Positions 1-8,688 of a stretch of DNA of 64,000 nt are shown here, piece after piece. Where the stretch lies: assembly GCA_013824245.1 (NCBI GenBank), contig PNNN01000050.1:1-64000 (forward strand), given 5' to 3'. The position numbers and the translations under genes are program-made. Each line of letters opens with the position of its first letter. The first letter of the stretch is position 1. Under the pieces are notes generated by a model, which was not told where the DNA came from, searched no databases, and saw only the letters and a program-made list of their open reading frames with translations. This stretch comes from Chlorobiaceae bacterium. Lineage in GTDB: Bacteria; Bacteroidota; Ignavibacteria; UBA10030; SZUA-254.

Positions 1-6
1 TTCTTG

Positions 7-1125
7 TCATAAAATCACTATTTTAAAAAATACTTTTTTCCCTTCACCCGGCAATATCGGTGCTGCGAATTTCCAACCTATACTCGTTGCCTCCCCCGAA
101 CTGGACCGTTTGACATCGATTTCACTGCCATCACCACCGGCACTTTTTTCAATGTAACGCGCGCCAGCAGGGACGGGGTTATCAAGCTTAACTTCTGCCG
201 CTGCCGATGTTCCGATATTATAGTACTGTATAGTTGTTAGAACCGTATCACCCGCATTGGTTGATGGTTTATCCACCGATGTTAGTGCAACCAAATCGGG
301 ATTTGTTTTTTGTTGATTAAACAACTTTCCCAAATTCATAGCTTGCTTTAAAGCGTGTGAAGAAACACCCACGGTTGTAGCCGATATCTTTAGCGTCAAC
401 AAATTGGATGTTTTTCCACTTTCAATTTTTACAGGTGCCGATTCATAGCTGAACTTGGCTGGGTCATTCTTTCCCTTTACACTGAGTGATTTAAGATTTC
501 CTGATGAAGGAAAATTCAATACAAGAAAAGAACTGCTCTCTTTGCCATTTAAATCATCTCCAATAAAAAGAGTGTTTCCTTCGTTTAAGACCGATTTAAG
601 ATATAATCCTGTGAATCGTAATTTTACATCCACTGGATTGTCGGTTTTAAGATCAATCGAAAATACAATTATCTTACCGGCAGGCACATTCTCAGATGAA
701 ACTATTTGGATAGTTCTGTAGAATTTAAATTCTTGTTCGACCGCTTTGAATGAAAAGACAGCAACATCTTTATCGAGGGTATTGACACACTCCTGCTGAA
801 TCTTTTTCCAATCTTTCGATTCTTTTCCAAAATATTCTTCGAGAGAAATTTTTCGGATAATTTTGTTTGAAGAATTATCAATCAATTCTATCAGAGGTTG
901 TGTTAATTCTTTGTTCTTTTTGGGAAAGATTATCCCGAACGGTTTAGAATCTTTTTCGGTTCCAATTTTTCCTGAAAGGACTAAAACGCTGTTATTATTC
1001 GAAGCGGCATCTATCACGGTCGGTGCCAACACGATCATATCTCCGGCGCGGAAAGAAACCGACTGTTGAGCCACCATCATTGCCGATGATGCAAAGAAAA
1101 AAAAGAAAATTAAAAATGCTTTCAT
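7..1125 (-). CDS. Secreted protein with C-terminal DUF11-like repeat domain
   Basis: A 372-residue protein. Residues 1-20 form a signal peptide (MKAF, a run of F, then AQQ), so it is exported. Residues about 280-372 resemble one DUF11 (conserved repeat) domain: TSVDKPSTNAGDTV, then a Y-N-I-G-T segment and D-N-P-V-P-A-G. This beta-sandwich repeat is common in bacterial cell-surface proteins. Residues 30-270 match nothing I recognise. It starts 16 bp after the stop of the larger DUF11 protein at 1142-4255 on the same strand, so the two are probably co-transcribed and may work together at the cell surface. There is no T9SS sorting domain and no lipobox, so after export it may stay in the periplasm or bind a partner. 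Exact role unknown; confidence is high that it is a real gene. Confidence 0.85.
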   Translation of the reverse strand: MKAFLIFFFFFASSAMMVAQQSVSFRAGDMIVLAPTVIDAASNNNSVLVLSGKIGTEKDSKPFGIIFPKKNKELTQPLIELIDNSSNKIIRKISLEEYFGKESKDWKKIQQECVNTLDKDVAVFSFKAVEQEFKFYRTIQIVSSENVPAGKIIVFSIDLKTDNPVDVKLRFTGLYLKSVLNEGNTLFIGDDLNGKESSSFLVLNFPSSGNLKSLSVKGKNDPAKFSYESAPVKIESGKTSNLLTLKISATTVGVSSHALKQAMNLGKLFNQQKTNPDLVALTSVDKPSTNAGDTVLTTIQYYNIGTSAAAEVKLDNPVPAGARYIEKSAGGDGSEIDVKRSSSGEATSIGWKFAAPILPGEGKKVFFKIVIL

Positions 1126-1141
1126 ATTAAATCCTTATATA

Positions 1142-4100
1142 TTATTGAATTCTTACTCGATATTTTAACACTCCTCCGGCGCCCGGCCGTAAATTATGCT
1201 GAAGCGCAACATGAATTATGATTCCGTCGCACTCTGCTTCATCGCCATCCGACTGATCTGTTTTAGCGAAACCATTTAATATTACCGACTGCGGGATATA
1301 GACTGTGTATTGAGGAATTGTGTCGGTTAAAACAACATTCGTGGCAATACCGGTACCGATATTTGTAAAGGTGATCAGATATTCCACCGTATCTCCTATC
1401 GATACAATAGGTGCAGATACATTCTTGATCATAGTTATCACCGGCTTGTTTGAAACAGTGAACGACGCGCTGACAATTTCCGAGGCACCCCCACCGTTTA
1501 TGCTTGCACTATTTAGTATTGCTGAGTTATCAATTACAGTTGTATCAATAATTGCACTAAAAGTGAAGGTGATACTATCATTTGGTCCTAATGAAAATGG
1601 AGCAAAGGAAATAAGATTACCCGAAAGAATTCCACCGCCCGTTATTGATCCGGGGACAACAGATAATGATGGCGGAATTGTGTCCGTTACAGTTACAGTT
1701 TTAGCTAAAACGACAGCAGTATTTCTGACGACTATAGTGTAGCTAATCGTATCCGTTGGTATAGCGATACCACCATTTAAATCGATATAAGATTTTGAAG
1801 AAGTGGAAAAATCGACTGCGACAATTTCAACTGATGCTTGAATCCTCGAGGAATCTCCACTCGCAGTTAGTGTATCGAGATACGTTGCAAAAATTGTATC
1901 TCCGGGGCTTAAGGAATAGAGGTAATCATTGTCGATTCCGCGAGCCGCACCGAACACGGTTCCTATGCCGGAAATAAACACTCCGGAATTTACATTTGTC
2001 TCGGTATAAATAAGATTTTCAATTTCACCTTTTGAACTGATCGTTAAGAAGGTATAAGATTCAATTGTAGATGCTAAGATATTTAGATCGGCATCGGTCA
2101 ATGTGAATGTAACCGAATCACCTGCTGCAATCGCTATTGGGTTCGCGCTCAATGAAGCAGTTGCACCCGTATAAGTTGTATCATATATCGTTGCAAAAAG
2201 AGATGATCCCTGCAAATTGAATAGGTGAACAGTGTTGGTCAAAATTGTTCCGGGTGGAACTGAATTATCAATTACAACCTTATATGACAAATCATTTTGG
2301 GTTAGACCGGGAATGTTGCCGAGATTCCAAACGATTCTACCTTTCGGCGCAGGGGCGGGATCCCATGTCCCGGCGGCAGATGCAGACCCGGCGATGTATG
2401 ATGTGTTTGTTGGAAGTGTATCGATAATTTCTGTTCCTGTTGATAAAGTTGTTGAAGAATTATTGGCGTAATTTATCCGATACGTAATTGTATCATTCGG
2501 TTTAAAACGACTTCCTTCCGAAATTTTCAAAAGAATCATATCCGGTATATTCTGCGGTGTAAAAGATGCGGTAACAAACATATCAATAGTCAATGACCTG
2601 ATATGCGCCCGATTTATTGCTTGCATGCCACCAATAATGGAGGAATCAACAATTACACGGTAAATTACCGATGTGCTATCATTATTTGCAATTGTCGCGA
2701 TTGGATTGAATGTGATGATATTTCCATTGATAGTGCCGGCAGGAGATAAACTTCCCGGGACAATAATTACTCCGGATGGAAGTGTGTCTACCACATTTAC
2801 GTTCGGCGCGGAATAATTACCTGTATTTTTTATTTTTATAGTATAAGAGAGGGTATCACCAGGATTGATGTTGTTTCCATTCAAGTCGTTTAATGACTTA
2901 GTAGATTGATCAAAAAGTGGTGATAAAATATTTATTGAATCTGTAGAGGTGTTATTCCATGGTCTTCTATCAAAAAGAGAACTATAGATATGAGCCGTGT
3001 TGTAGAGTTTTGGATAATTCTCATGATTCAAGGAAACCGTAATATTTATATTCGAAATGCTAACACCGGGCGGATGGTTTCCGACATGTTGGAATATATA
3101 TTTTGGTTTCGCTGAACTATCTATCGACCATCCCGGCGCATTTATTGAAATTAAGCTTGCCCCCACCGGTAAGCTGTCAATAACTGTTATAGTACCAGTT
3201 GTATCTGGTCCATTATTGGTAACGCTTAGCGTAAAAGTGGTGATACTTCCTGCTGTAAGACTTGCTCCGCCGGAATGTGTCTTCAAAATGGAAACATCAG
3301 CCGTTGAAGTATCAGATACAGAGATTACCTCACAATTCAATAGCACCAAATCACCGCCGGATGAATATGATGAAACCGCTGATGTGTCACCGGGACTCAA
3401 ATAACTATTTAAGGTGTAACTGTCAATATCGACACCGTAAGTATTGGTCAAACCAAGTTCACTGCTTGCAGAATTAAACTGATTGTTGATTGGATTTGTG
3501 GCATCAGTAAGTACCGACCCGTTAAAATATAAATTTTCTGCAAATCCATTTAAAGAAGCTGAGTTTTCAACATCTCCTTCCCATGTGATATGAGTGAGGC
3601 GGCCCTCTACCTGATTTGATGGAACGTAAAAATTACCGGGATTAAAAGTTATAGTGCTACCTCGGAAATAATCAAATCCATCGTATATATTTATCGACCT
3701 TTTAATCTCTGCCGCTCGCTGATACACAACAACCATAGCCCACCCAGCAACAACAGCTTGAACGTCGCAGTGCGGACTGCCTGTATTTACTGTCAGACTA
3801 TCGAAAGTATAATTACCATTACCAACAGATATGACGAAAGATGTAACATCTGCAAAACCACTAAAAAATGGAAGCAGGGTCCCTGAGTTATTAAATGAGA
3901 CAGTAAATGTACGAGTAGCATTTATAACCGTATTATTCAACCGCACCCGATAATCAGGTGATGACTGATAAGAACCCGCCCAATAAAGATATGCCGCACT
4001 CACAATTCCGCCTGGAGGAACCGTTAAACGACTTGTACTTGATCGCTTCACTGTGCATGAGTTAGGATTCGCTTGTTGTCTTAATGTTCCTCCGATGACT

Positions 4101-4255
4101 GTATAATTTACTCTTCCAGAAATATTATTATAGAGAGAGACGGGAGTTTGTGAAAATATCTGAAAAATAGGTAGGAGAGTCAAAAACAATAGATATTTGA
4201 AATAAAAGAATTTGGCTGGCAAGAGAGCAATATATTTATGAAGACCCGAACTCAT
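1142..4255 (-). CDS. Large secreted multi-DUF11 repeat protein
   Basis: A 1037-residue exported protein with an N-terminal hydrophobic signal (about residues 15-36, ending IFSQTP). Residues about 40-310 resemble the DUF3344-type adhesin head (AAYLYWAGSY motif). Five DUF11-like beta-sandwich repeats follow at about 317-430, 447-560, 565-690, 815-930 and 935-1037. Each starts with a D/K-rich strand followed by x-G-D-T-x-x-Y/F-x-I-x-x-x-N-x-G and D-T-L/I-P-x-G/T. This suggests an extended stalk-like surface protein. It ends inside the last repeat without a T9SS sorting domain or membrane anchor, which is unusual beside the sorted proteins elsewhere in this window. The 372-residue DUF11 protein follows after 16 bp, so the pair is likely an operon. 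The cargo or ligand cannot be read from sequence. Confidence 0.85.
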   Translation of the reverse strand: MSSGLHKYIALLPAKFFYFKYLLFLTLLPIFQIFSQTPVSLYNNISGRVNYTVIGGTLRQQANPNSCTVKRSSTSRLTVPPGGIVSAAYLYWAGSYQSSPDYRVRLNNTVINATRTFTVSFNNSGTLLPFFSGFADVTSFVISVGNGNYTFDSLTVNTGSPHCDVQAVVAGWAMVVVYQRAAEIKRSINIYDGFDYFRGSTITFNPGNFYVPSNQVEGRLTHITWEGDVENSASLNGFAENLYFNGSVLTDATNPINNQFNSASSELGLTNTYGVDIDSYTLNSYLSPGDTSAVSSYSSGGDLVLLNCEVISVSDTSTADVSILKTHSGGASLTAGSITTFTLSVTNNGPDTTGTITVIDSLPVGASLISINAPGWSIDSSAKPKYIFQHVGNHPPGVSISNINITVSLNHENYPKLYNTAHIYSSLFDRRPWNNTSTDSINILSPLFDQSTKSLNDLNGNNINPGDTLSYTIKIKNTGNYSAPNVNVVDTLPSGVIIVPGSLSPAGTINGNIITFNPIATIANNDSTSVIYRVIVDSSIIGGMQAINRAHIRSLTIDMFVTASFTPQNIPDMILLKISEGSRFKPNDTITYRINYANNSSTTLSTGTEIIDTLPTNTSYIAGSASAAGTWDPAPAPKGRIVWNLGNIPGLTQNDLSYKVVIDNSVPPGTILTNTVHLFNLQGSSLFATIYDTTYTGATASLSANPIAIAAGDSVTFTLTDADLNILASTIESYTFLTISSKGEIENLIYTETNVNSGVFISGIGTVFGAARGIDNDYLYSLSPGDTIFATYLDTLTASGDSSRIQASVEIVAVDFSTSSKSYIDLNGGIAIPTDTISYTIVVRNTAVVLAKTVTVTDTIPPSLSVVPGSITGGGILSGNLISFAPFSLGPNDSITFTFSAIIDTTVIDNSAILNSASINGGGASEIVSASFTVSNKPVITMIKNVSAPIVSIGDTVEYLITFTNIGTGIATNVVLTDTIPQYTVYIPQSVILNGFAKTDQSDGDEAECDGIIIHVALQHNLRPGAGGVLKYRVRIQ

Positions 4256-4561
4256 TGATATCTTTCATTTTTCAACTTTCATTATTTTTTTATTCTTTAT
4301 TACTTTTCTCTTAATTACCGCTAAATCTTCGAACCAACGCATTGATATCAAATAACTTACAGTATAAATATTCGATGTTAATTTAAGTATTTACATTAAC
4401 AAATCAAATTTAAATGACAAACATATTTTTTTATGTCCATACGTTTAAATTTTGCTCGATTTTGATTCCTAACACTCGTCTTGATCGTCGTCATATCGTA
4501 ATTATTCTCGAATATGTATCTTATTGGCGAATATTATACAAAATAATTCAGGAAAAGTCAA
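4256..4561. other. Divergent AT-rich intergenic region
   Basis: About 306 bp between the minus-strand DUF11 operon and the plus-strand membrane protein. It is strongly AT-rich and must hold the start signals of both units. I see no hairpin, repeat or promoter pair good enough to assign. A purine-rich GGAAAAG stretch ends just before the GTG start at 4562. Confidence 0.5.
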
Positions 4562-5284
4562 GTGAATACCATAGAAATTCAATACAGCTACTTTAAAGAC
4601 CTTGAACGTTTGACAAAAACCGGTCTTTACAGTTATCTCTTTATTTTTGTTTGGTTTGCTATAATTTCAACAGTCGGTACAAAAAATGTTTTTTCTTTTT
4701 TTGTGAATCCGGAAACCTGCGAGGTATTTTTGATAATATTGGGGAGCATTAATCTATTTCAAGTTATCAAATTAATATCAGACAAAATTCAGTGGTTGGG
4801 GGAGTTCCATATCTGGTTGGATAATAAACTTTTTCGTTTTCTTTATAAATCGAACGAAATTATACTAAGAGAATTATTGACTCTTTTAGAGCCAAAAGAG
4901 CGATCAATTTTAGATCAATTAACAATAGATAAACGAACTTCAATTGCTCAATCTGTTTTCGCAAAATTATCTGACGATCAATCAATTTTTGCCAATCTTC
5001 TAAGAAGAGGGATCTTCCGTTCTTGGATTTGGTATTGGATCACAATGTATGGTATTTCAATATTCCTCGTTTTAACGTTGGTTTCTGCCACTAAAATGAT
5101 TTTTTTGCCCTCTCTCTATTCAAAGGTTTTATTCATATCAATAGGTTCATTCGCGGGATTGCAAATTTTTCTCGGTTTAATTTTGGGATATAATCTTATC
5201 AGGGTTACTAAAAATATCATACGCGAGATCACCGATCTTCATCGGATAGAAATTATTACATTATTAAGGGCACAAATGAAATAA
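4562..5284 (+). CDS. Hypothetical integral membrane protein
   Basis: A 240-residue protein starting at GTG 4562, preceded by GGAAAAG about 4 nt upstream. Hydrophobic segments lie near residues 20-42, 50-68, 155-178 and 195-222, with a polar, charged middle (about 75-145). I read this as two membrane hairpins around a cytoplasmic helical domain. I recognise no family motif. It is flanked by spacers of about 300 bp upstream and 140 bp downstream, so it is probably a single-gene unit. Codon use matches its neighbours, and the length and clean reading frame support a real gene. Function not assigned. Confidence 0.75.
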   Translation: MNTIEIQYSYFKDLERLTKTGLYSYLFIFVWFAIISTVGTKNVFSFFVNPETCEVFLIILGSINLFQVIKLISDKIQWLGEFHIWLDNKLFRFLYKSNEIILRELLTLLEPKERSILDQLTIDKRTSIAQSVFAKLSDDQSIFANLLRRGIFRSWIWYWITMYGISIFLVLTLVSATKMIFLPSLYSKVLFISIGSFAGLQIFLGLILGYNLIRVTKNIIREITDLHRIEIITLLRAQMK

Positions 5285-5363
5285 TCTTAATTAACAGTTT
5301 TTATTGATTTTCTTCGCTATTCTCACTTCATCACTGAACAGCCGGAACGAGGATTATCACAAT

Positions 5364-5392
5364 TTGACATAATCATCTCTATATCGTAAATT
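5364..5392 (+). promoter_or_regulatory. Sigma-70-like promoter for the SPOR-domain gene
   Basis: TTGACA (5364-5369), a 17-nt spacer and TAAATT (5387-5392). The start point would be near 5399, about 27 nt before the ATG at 5426. The -35 box is perfect and the -10 box matches 4 of 6 bases. This is prediction only. Confidence 0.5.
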
Positions 5393-5425
5393 GTTAATCA
5401 AAGATATGATTAATTCGATATTGAT

Positions 5426-5995
5426 ATGCCGCTAAATATAGAAAATAAACAGTATGTATCTGTAGACGAAGAAACAGTTCCGCAACCATTCCTCCATCAA
5501 CCCAAAAAACAATATCATCCAATTAAATATATCTTGCTTGGAGGGTTTATCATCGCAGTTACCTCCTCTACGGTATTCTTGTTATACCTTTTCTATTTCA
5601 ATTTGTACGTACCTTCGATTTCTACTGAAGCAGTTATCCCAACACCCGATTCAGAACAGATAGGAAATATCACAGAACAAAAACCTATTAGCGATGCCCA
5701 TACCAAGCAAACCTCTCCCACTGCCGATCAATCGAAAATAACGCCACAACCAACGGTTACTTTTACTACTGATTCACGATATACGGTTTACATTTCAGTA
5801 TACACGAGTAAAAAACCCGCGATAGAAGAAGTTGTTAGATGGAACGAAGCCGGTTTTGTTGCGGCAGTAGTACACGTTAAAAATAATTTTCGTGTTTCAC
5901 TTGGCAGATATAAATCTGCAATTGAAGCTCGCAATTTTGCTGTTCAATGGAGCGATGCTTTCGAATACGGTTATTGGATCGGTGTGATCGACTAA
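5426..5995 (+). CDS. SPOR domain-containing membrane protein
   Basis: A 189-residue bitopic protein. Residues about 36-58 form a single membrane helix (LGGFIIAVTSSTVFLLYLFYF). Residues 60-120 are a Pro/Thr/Gln-rich linker. Residues about 122-189 fit a SPOR domain: YTVYISVYTSKKPA, then a middle V-x-V-K-N-N-F-R-V-S-L-G-R-Y and A-x-x-F-A at the end. SPOR domains bind glycan strands stripped of peptide stems and gather at division sites, so a link to the envelope or division is likely. The N-terminal 35 residues would be cytoplasmic. It stands alone, with its own promoter-like sequence upstream. The SPOR call rests on pattern, not a search. Confidence 0.75.
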   Translation: MPLNIENKQYVSVDEETVPQPFLHQPKKQYHPIKYILLGGFIIAVTSSTVFLLYLFYFNLYVPSISTEAVIPTPDSEQIGNITEQKPISDAHTKQTSPTADQSKITPQPTVTFTTDSRYTVYISVYTSKKPAIEEVVRWNEAGFVAAVVHVKNNFRVSLGRYKSAIEARNFAVQWSDAFEYGYWIGVID

Positions 5996-6059
5996 GTTTC
6001 GTCTGAATTTTCAAATAAGTTATCTTCTCCATATCATAAATAGGGATGGCTTGATTATT

Positions 6060-6088
6060 TTGATAAAGAACGTTAGATTACAAATAAT
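6060..6088 (+). promoter_or_regulatory. Sigma-70-like promoter of the DUF362-polyferredoxin unit
   Basis: TTGATA (6060-6065), a 17-nt spacer and AATAAT (6083-6088), 5 of 6 matches in each box. The start point would be near 6095, about 30 nt before the chosen ATG at 6128. Confidence 0.5.
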
Positions 6089-6127
6089 CTCGTTCCTTCA
6101 CATAATTATAATTTGACAGGAAATTTT

Positions 6128-7036
6128 ATGGATCGAAGAACTTTTTTAGAAAAAACGATCGGCGCTTCAGTCGCCATCGGTACATACTTTGCTATCGGAC
6201 ATCCTAACAATTTATCATCTTCTCCCCTTCCATACGATCTTATCGCTATCAAGGGTGGTGAACCGGAAATTTTGTTCGACAAAGGAATCGAAGCTTTAGG
6301 CGGCATCCAATCTTTTGTGAAGAAAGGACAAAAAGTTGTTATCAAACCAAATATCGGATGGGATGTCCCTCCCAATAGAGCAGGAAATACACATCCCAAG
6401 CTGATTAAAAGAATAATAGAACATTGCAAAATAGCCGGAGCCAAAGAAATTTATGTGGTCGATCATACCTGCGACGAGTGGCAACGATGTTACAGCAACA
6501 GTGGTATCGAACGAGCTGTGAAAGATGCAGGCGGTAAGATGGCGCCGGGTAACAGTGAAAGTTATTACCATGATATAAAAATCCCAATGGGTAAGTCGTT
6601 GACCTCTTGTAAAGAACATGAATTGATTCTTGGGGCAGATGTATTTATCAATGTCCCCATACTGAAAAGCCATAGCGGTACATCGCTGACTATCGCCATG
6701 AAAAATCTTATGGGAAATGTATGGGATAGGAGATATTGGCATAAAAACGATTTACACCAGTGCATAGCCGATTTCGCAACATTCCGCAAGCCGACCCTTA
6801 ATATCGTTGACGCTTATAATGTGATGAAAACAAACGGACCAAAAGGTGTATCTATTGAAGATGTTGTAACCATGAAAGCCCAGTTAATTTCAACAGATAT
6901 TGTTGCCATCGATGCGGCTGCAGCAAAACTGTTCGGGTTGAAGCCCGAAGATATTGAGTATATTCAGATTGCATCGGATATGAAAATCGGGAGAAAAGAT
7001 CTGGGTAAGCTGAACATAAAGCGAATAAACGTGTAA
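6128..7036 (+). CDS. DUF362 domain-containing protein with twin-arginine-like signal
   Basis: A 302-residue protein of the DUF362 family, which is often encoded beside or fused to 4Fe-4S ferredoxins. I chose ATG 6128 over an in-frame TTG at 6113 because AGGA lies about 7 nt upstream and the protein then begins MDRRTFLEKTIGAS, a Tat-type leader (R-R-T-F-L followed by a hydrophobic stretch). Visible family features are VVIKPNIGW near the N-terminus, a central V-P-I-L-K-S-H segment, MKNLMGNVWDRRYWH, and the NIVDAYNVMKTNGPKG block. Tat export fits a folded, cofactor-bound protein. The next gene, 5 bp downstream, is a membrane polyferredoxin, so the pair probably forms one redox complex with DUF362 on the outer face. 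The substrate is unknown for this family. Confidence 0.85.
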   Translation: MDRRTFLEKTIGASVAIGTYFAIGHPNNLSSSPLPYDLIAIKGGEPEILFDKGIEALGGIQSFVKKGQKVVIKPNIGWDVPPNRAGNTHPKLIKRIIEHCKIAGAKEIYVVDHTCDEWQRCYSNSGIERAVKDAGGKMAPGNSESYYHDIKIPMGKSLTSCKEHELILGADVFINVPILKSHSGTSLTIAMKNLMGNVWDRRYWHKNDLHQCIADFATFRKPTLNIVDAYNVMKTNGPKGVSIEDVVTMKAQLISTDIVAIDAAAAKLFGLKPEDIEYIQIASDMKIGRKDLGKLNIKRINV

Positions 7037-7041
7037 CTCTT

Positions 7042-8595
7042 TTGAACCTCACCAAATTAAAAAAAATTCGAATAGGGGTCTCTTTATTTTTCTTTTTACT
7101 AATTAGCTTATTATTCATAGACCCAAGAAATTCATTTCCGTTAGCTGTCATAGACATCCTTTCTTCCTTACAGTTGGTACCGGCATTAATAATGTTTTTC
7201 ACATCTTTTGGTATTGCGGCGGCAGGTATATTTTTCATAATTATTCTCACGTTGCTCTTTGGACGGGTTTACTGCTCAACAATTTGCCCGCTCGGCACAT
7301 TTCAGGACATTGTCATCTACATCAAGAAGAAAATCAATAAACGTTATCGATTTTCCTACCTAAAACCATCTTATGCTTTTCATTATTTTTTTTTGGGACT
7401 CACTTTTATAAGCGTTTTAATCGGCAGTTCTATATTTTTAAATCTACTTGAACCGTTTTCAAATTATGGCAGAATTCTAACAACCCTAATAGAACCTCTG
7501 ACCACATTATTGAATAATGGCTTAGCGGCTGTTCTTTCTCGTTTTCAGATTTATTCTTTGTATGATATTCCTCTCAGGTCTGTTGAAACCGCTACATTGT
7601 TTGGCTCAATCTTCTTTTTAGTATTGATAACATATCTATCATATTTTCATGGCAGACTTTTTTGTAATTCGTTGTGTCCCGCCGGTGCTATCCTTGGATT
7701 ATTATCGCGATTAACGATTTATAAAATGACTGTTGATAAAAATACCTGCACCGAGTGCGGCGCATGCGAAAAAGTTTGTAAAGCAAATTGCATCGAAAGC
7801 AAGACAAAAAAAATAGATTTTAGCGCATGCATTGGATGTTTCAATTGTATCAAATCGTGTCCCACAGACGGAATCATCTACACACCTGCACAATATTATA
7901 AACCGATTCAAGATAAGCGATTCGATTCTTCAAGAAGATTATTTTTTCAATCGATTTCAATTCCGATTGTCGGATCAGTGATCCAAACAGCCGCCCAGTC
8001 GGATACTGTGCGAAGTGGATACTGGAACACGAAACGTAACCCGGTTTCACCGCCCGGCTCAGAAAGCATAGAGCATTATTCAACATATTGCACTGCTTGC
8101 CATCTCTGCGTCAGCGAATGTCCGACACGAGTTCTGTATCCTGCGTTCACCGAGTATGGCATGGTTGGAATATTCCAACCAAAGATGAACTACGACGCAA
8201 GTTACTGCAATTATGAATGCACTACGTGCGGTGATGTTTGCCCGACCGGTGCAATTCTTCCATTATCAATTGAGAAGAAAAAATTAGTTCAGATTGGAAA
8301 AACAGTTTTCATAAAAGATGATTGTGTGGTAGTAGCAAAGAAGAAAGATTGTGCCGCTTGCTCGGAACATTGTCCCACTAAAGCCGTCTACACAGTTCCT
8401 TATGAAGGGAAACTCAAACTACCTGAATTGAACAACGATATTTGTGTCGGCTGCGGCGCATGTGAACATGCATGCCCAACAACACCAAGAAAGGCGATCT
8501 ACGTTACTGCAAATTCAGTCCATCTTCAAGCACAAAAACCTAAAGTTCAGAAGCAAGAAAAAATTATCGACATTAAAGAGGATTTCCCGTTTTGA
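7042..8595 (+). CDS. Membrane-bound polyferredoxin (NapH/NosR-like 4Fe-4S protein)
   Basis: A 517-residue protein starting at TTG 7042, 5 bp after the DUF362 gene. The N-terminal 230 residues carry about four or five membrane helices and two C-x3-CP-type elements (CSTICPLGTF and CNSLCPAGAI), as in NapH/NosR/YccM-type proteins. Two CxxCxxCxxxC clusters follow (CTECGACEKVC and CIGCFNCIKSC). The region from about residue 345 to 500 has more cysteine groups: CTACHLCVSECP, a Y-E-C-T-T-C-G-D-V-C-P group, CAACSEHCP and CVGCGACEHACP. Such proteins pass electrons between the quinone pool and periplasmic partners. With the Tat-exported DUF362 protein upstream it looks like a two-gene electron-transfer module. 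Direction of electron flow and final partner are unknown. Confidence 0.85.
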   Translation: MNLTKLKKIRIGVSLFFFLLISLLFIDPRNSFPLAVIDILSSLQLVPALIMFFTSFGIAAAGIFFIIILTLLFGRVYCSTICPLGTFQDIVIYIKKKINKRYRFSYLKPSYAFHYFFLGLTFISVLIGSSIFLNLLEPFSNYGRILTTLIEPLTTLLNNGLAAVLSRFQIYSLYDIPLRSVETATLFGSIFFLVLITYLSYFHGRLFCNSLCPAGAILGLLSRLTIYKMTVDKNTCTECGACEKVCKANCIESKTKKIDFSACIGCFNCIKSCPTDGIIYTPAQYYKPIQDKRFDSSRRLFFQSISIPIVGSVIQTAAQSDTVRSGYWNTKRNPVSPPGSESIEHYSTYCTACHLCVSECPTRVLYPAFTEYGMVGIFQPKMNYDASYCNYECTTCGDVCPTGAILPLSIEKKKLVQIGKTVFIKDDCVVVAKKKDCAACSEHCPTKAVYTVPYEGKLKLPELNNDICVGCGACEHACPTTPRKAIYVTANSVHLQAQKPKVQKQEKIIDIKEDFPF

Positions 8596-8688
8596 ATAAT
8601 ATTATCCCGGATAACATCACTTCTGTAGTCGATCTTGATCTGATACAAAAGCTCGCTTTAGCACTTTACTTTTAGCTTTTGGTTCGCC

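Noticed and set aside
8596-8688. Possible tRNA or small RNA after the polyferredoxin gene
   Set aside because: No cloverleaf, anticodon arm or terminator could be drawn.
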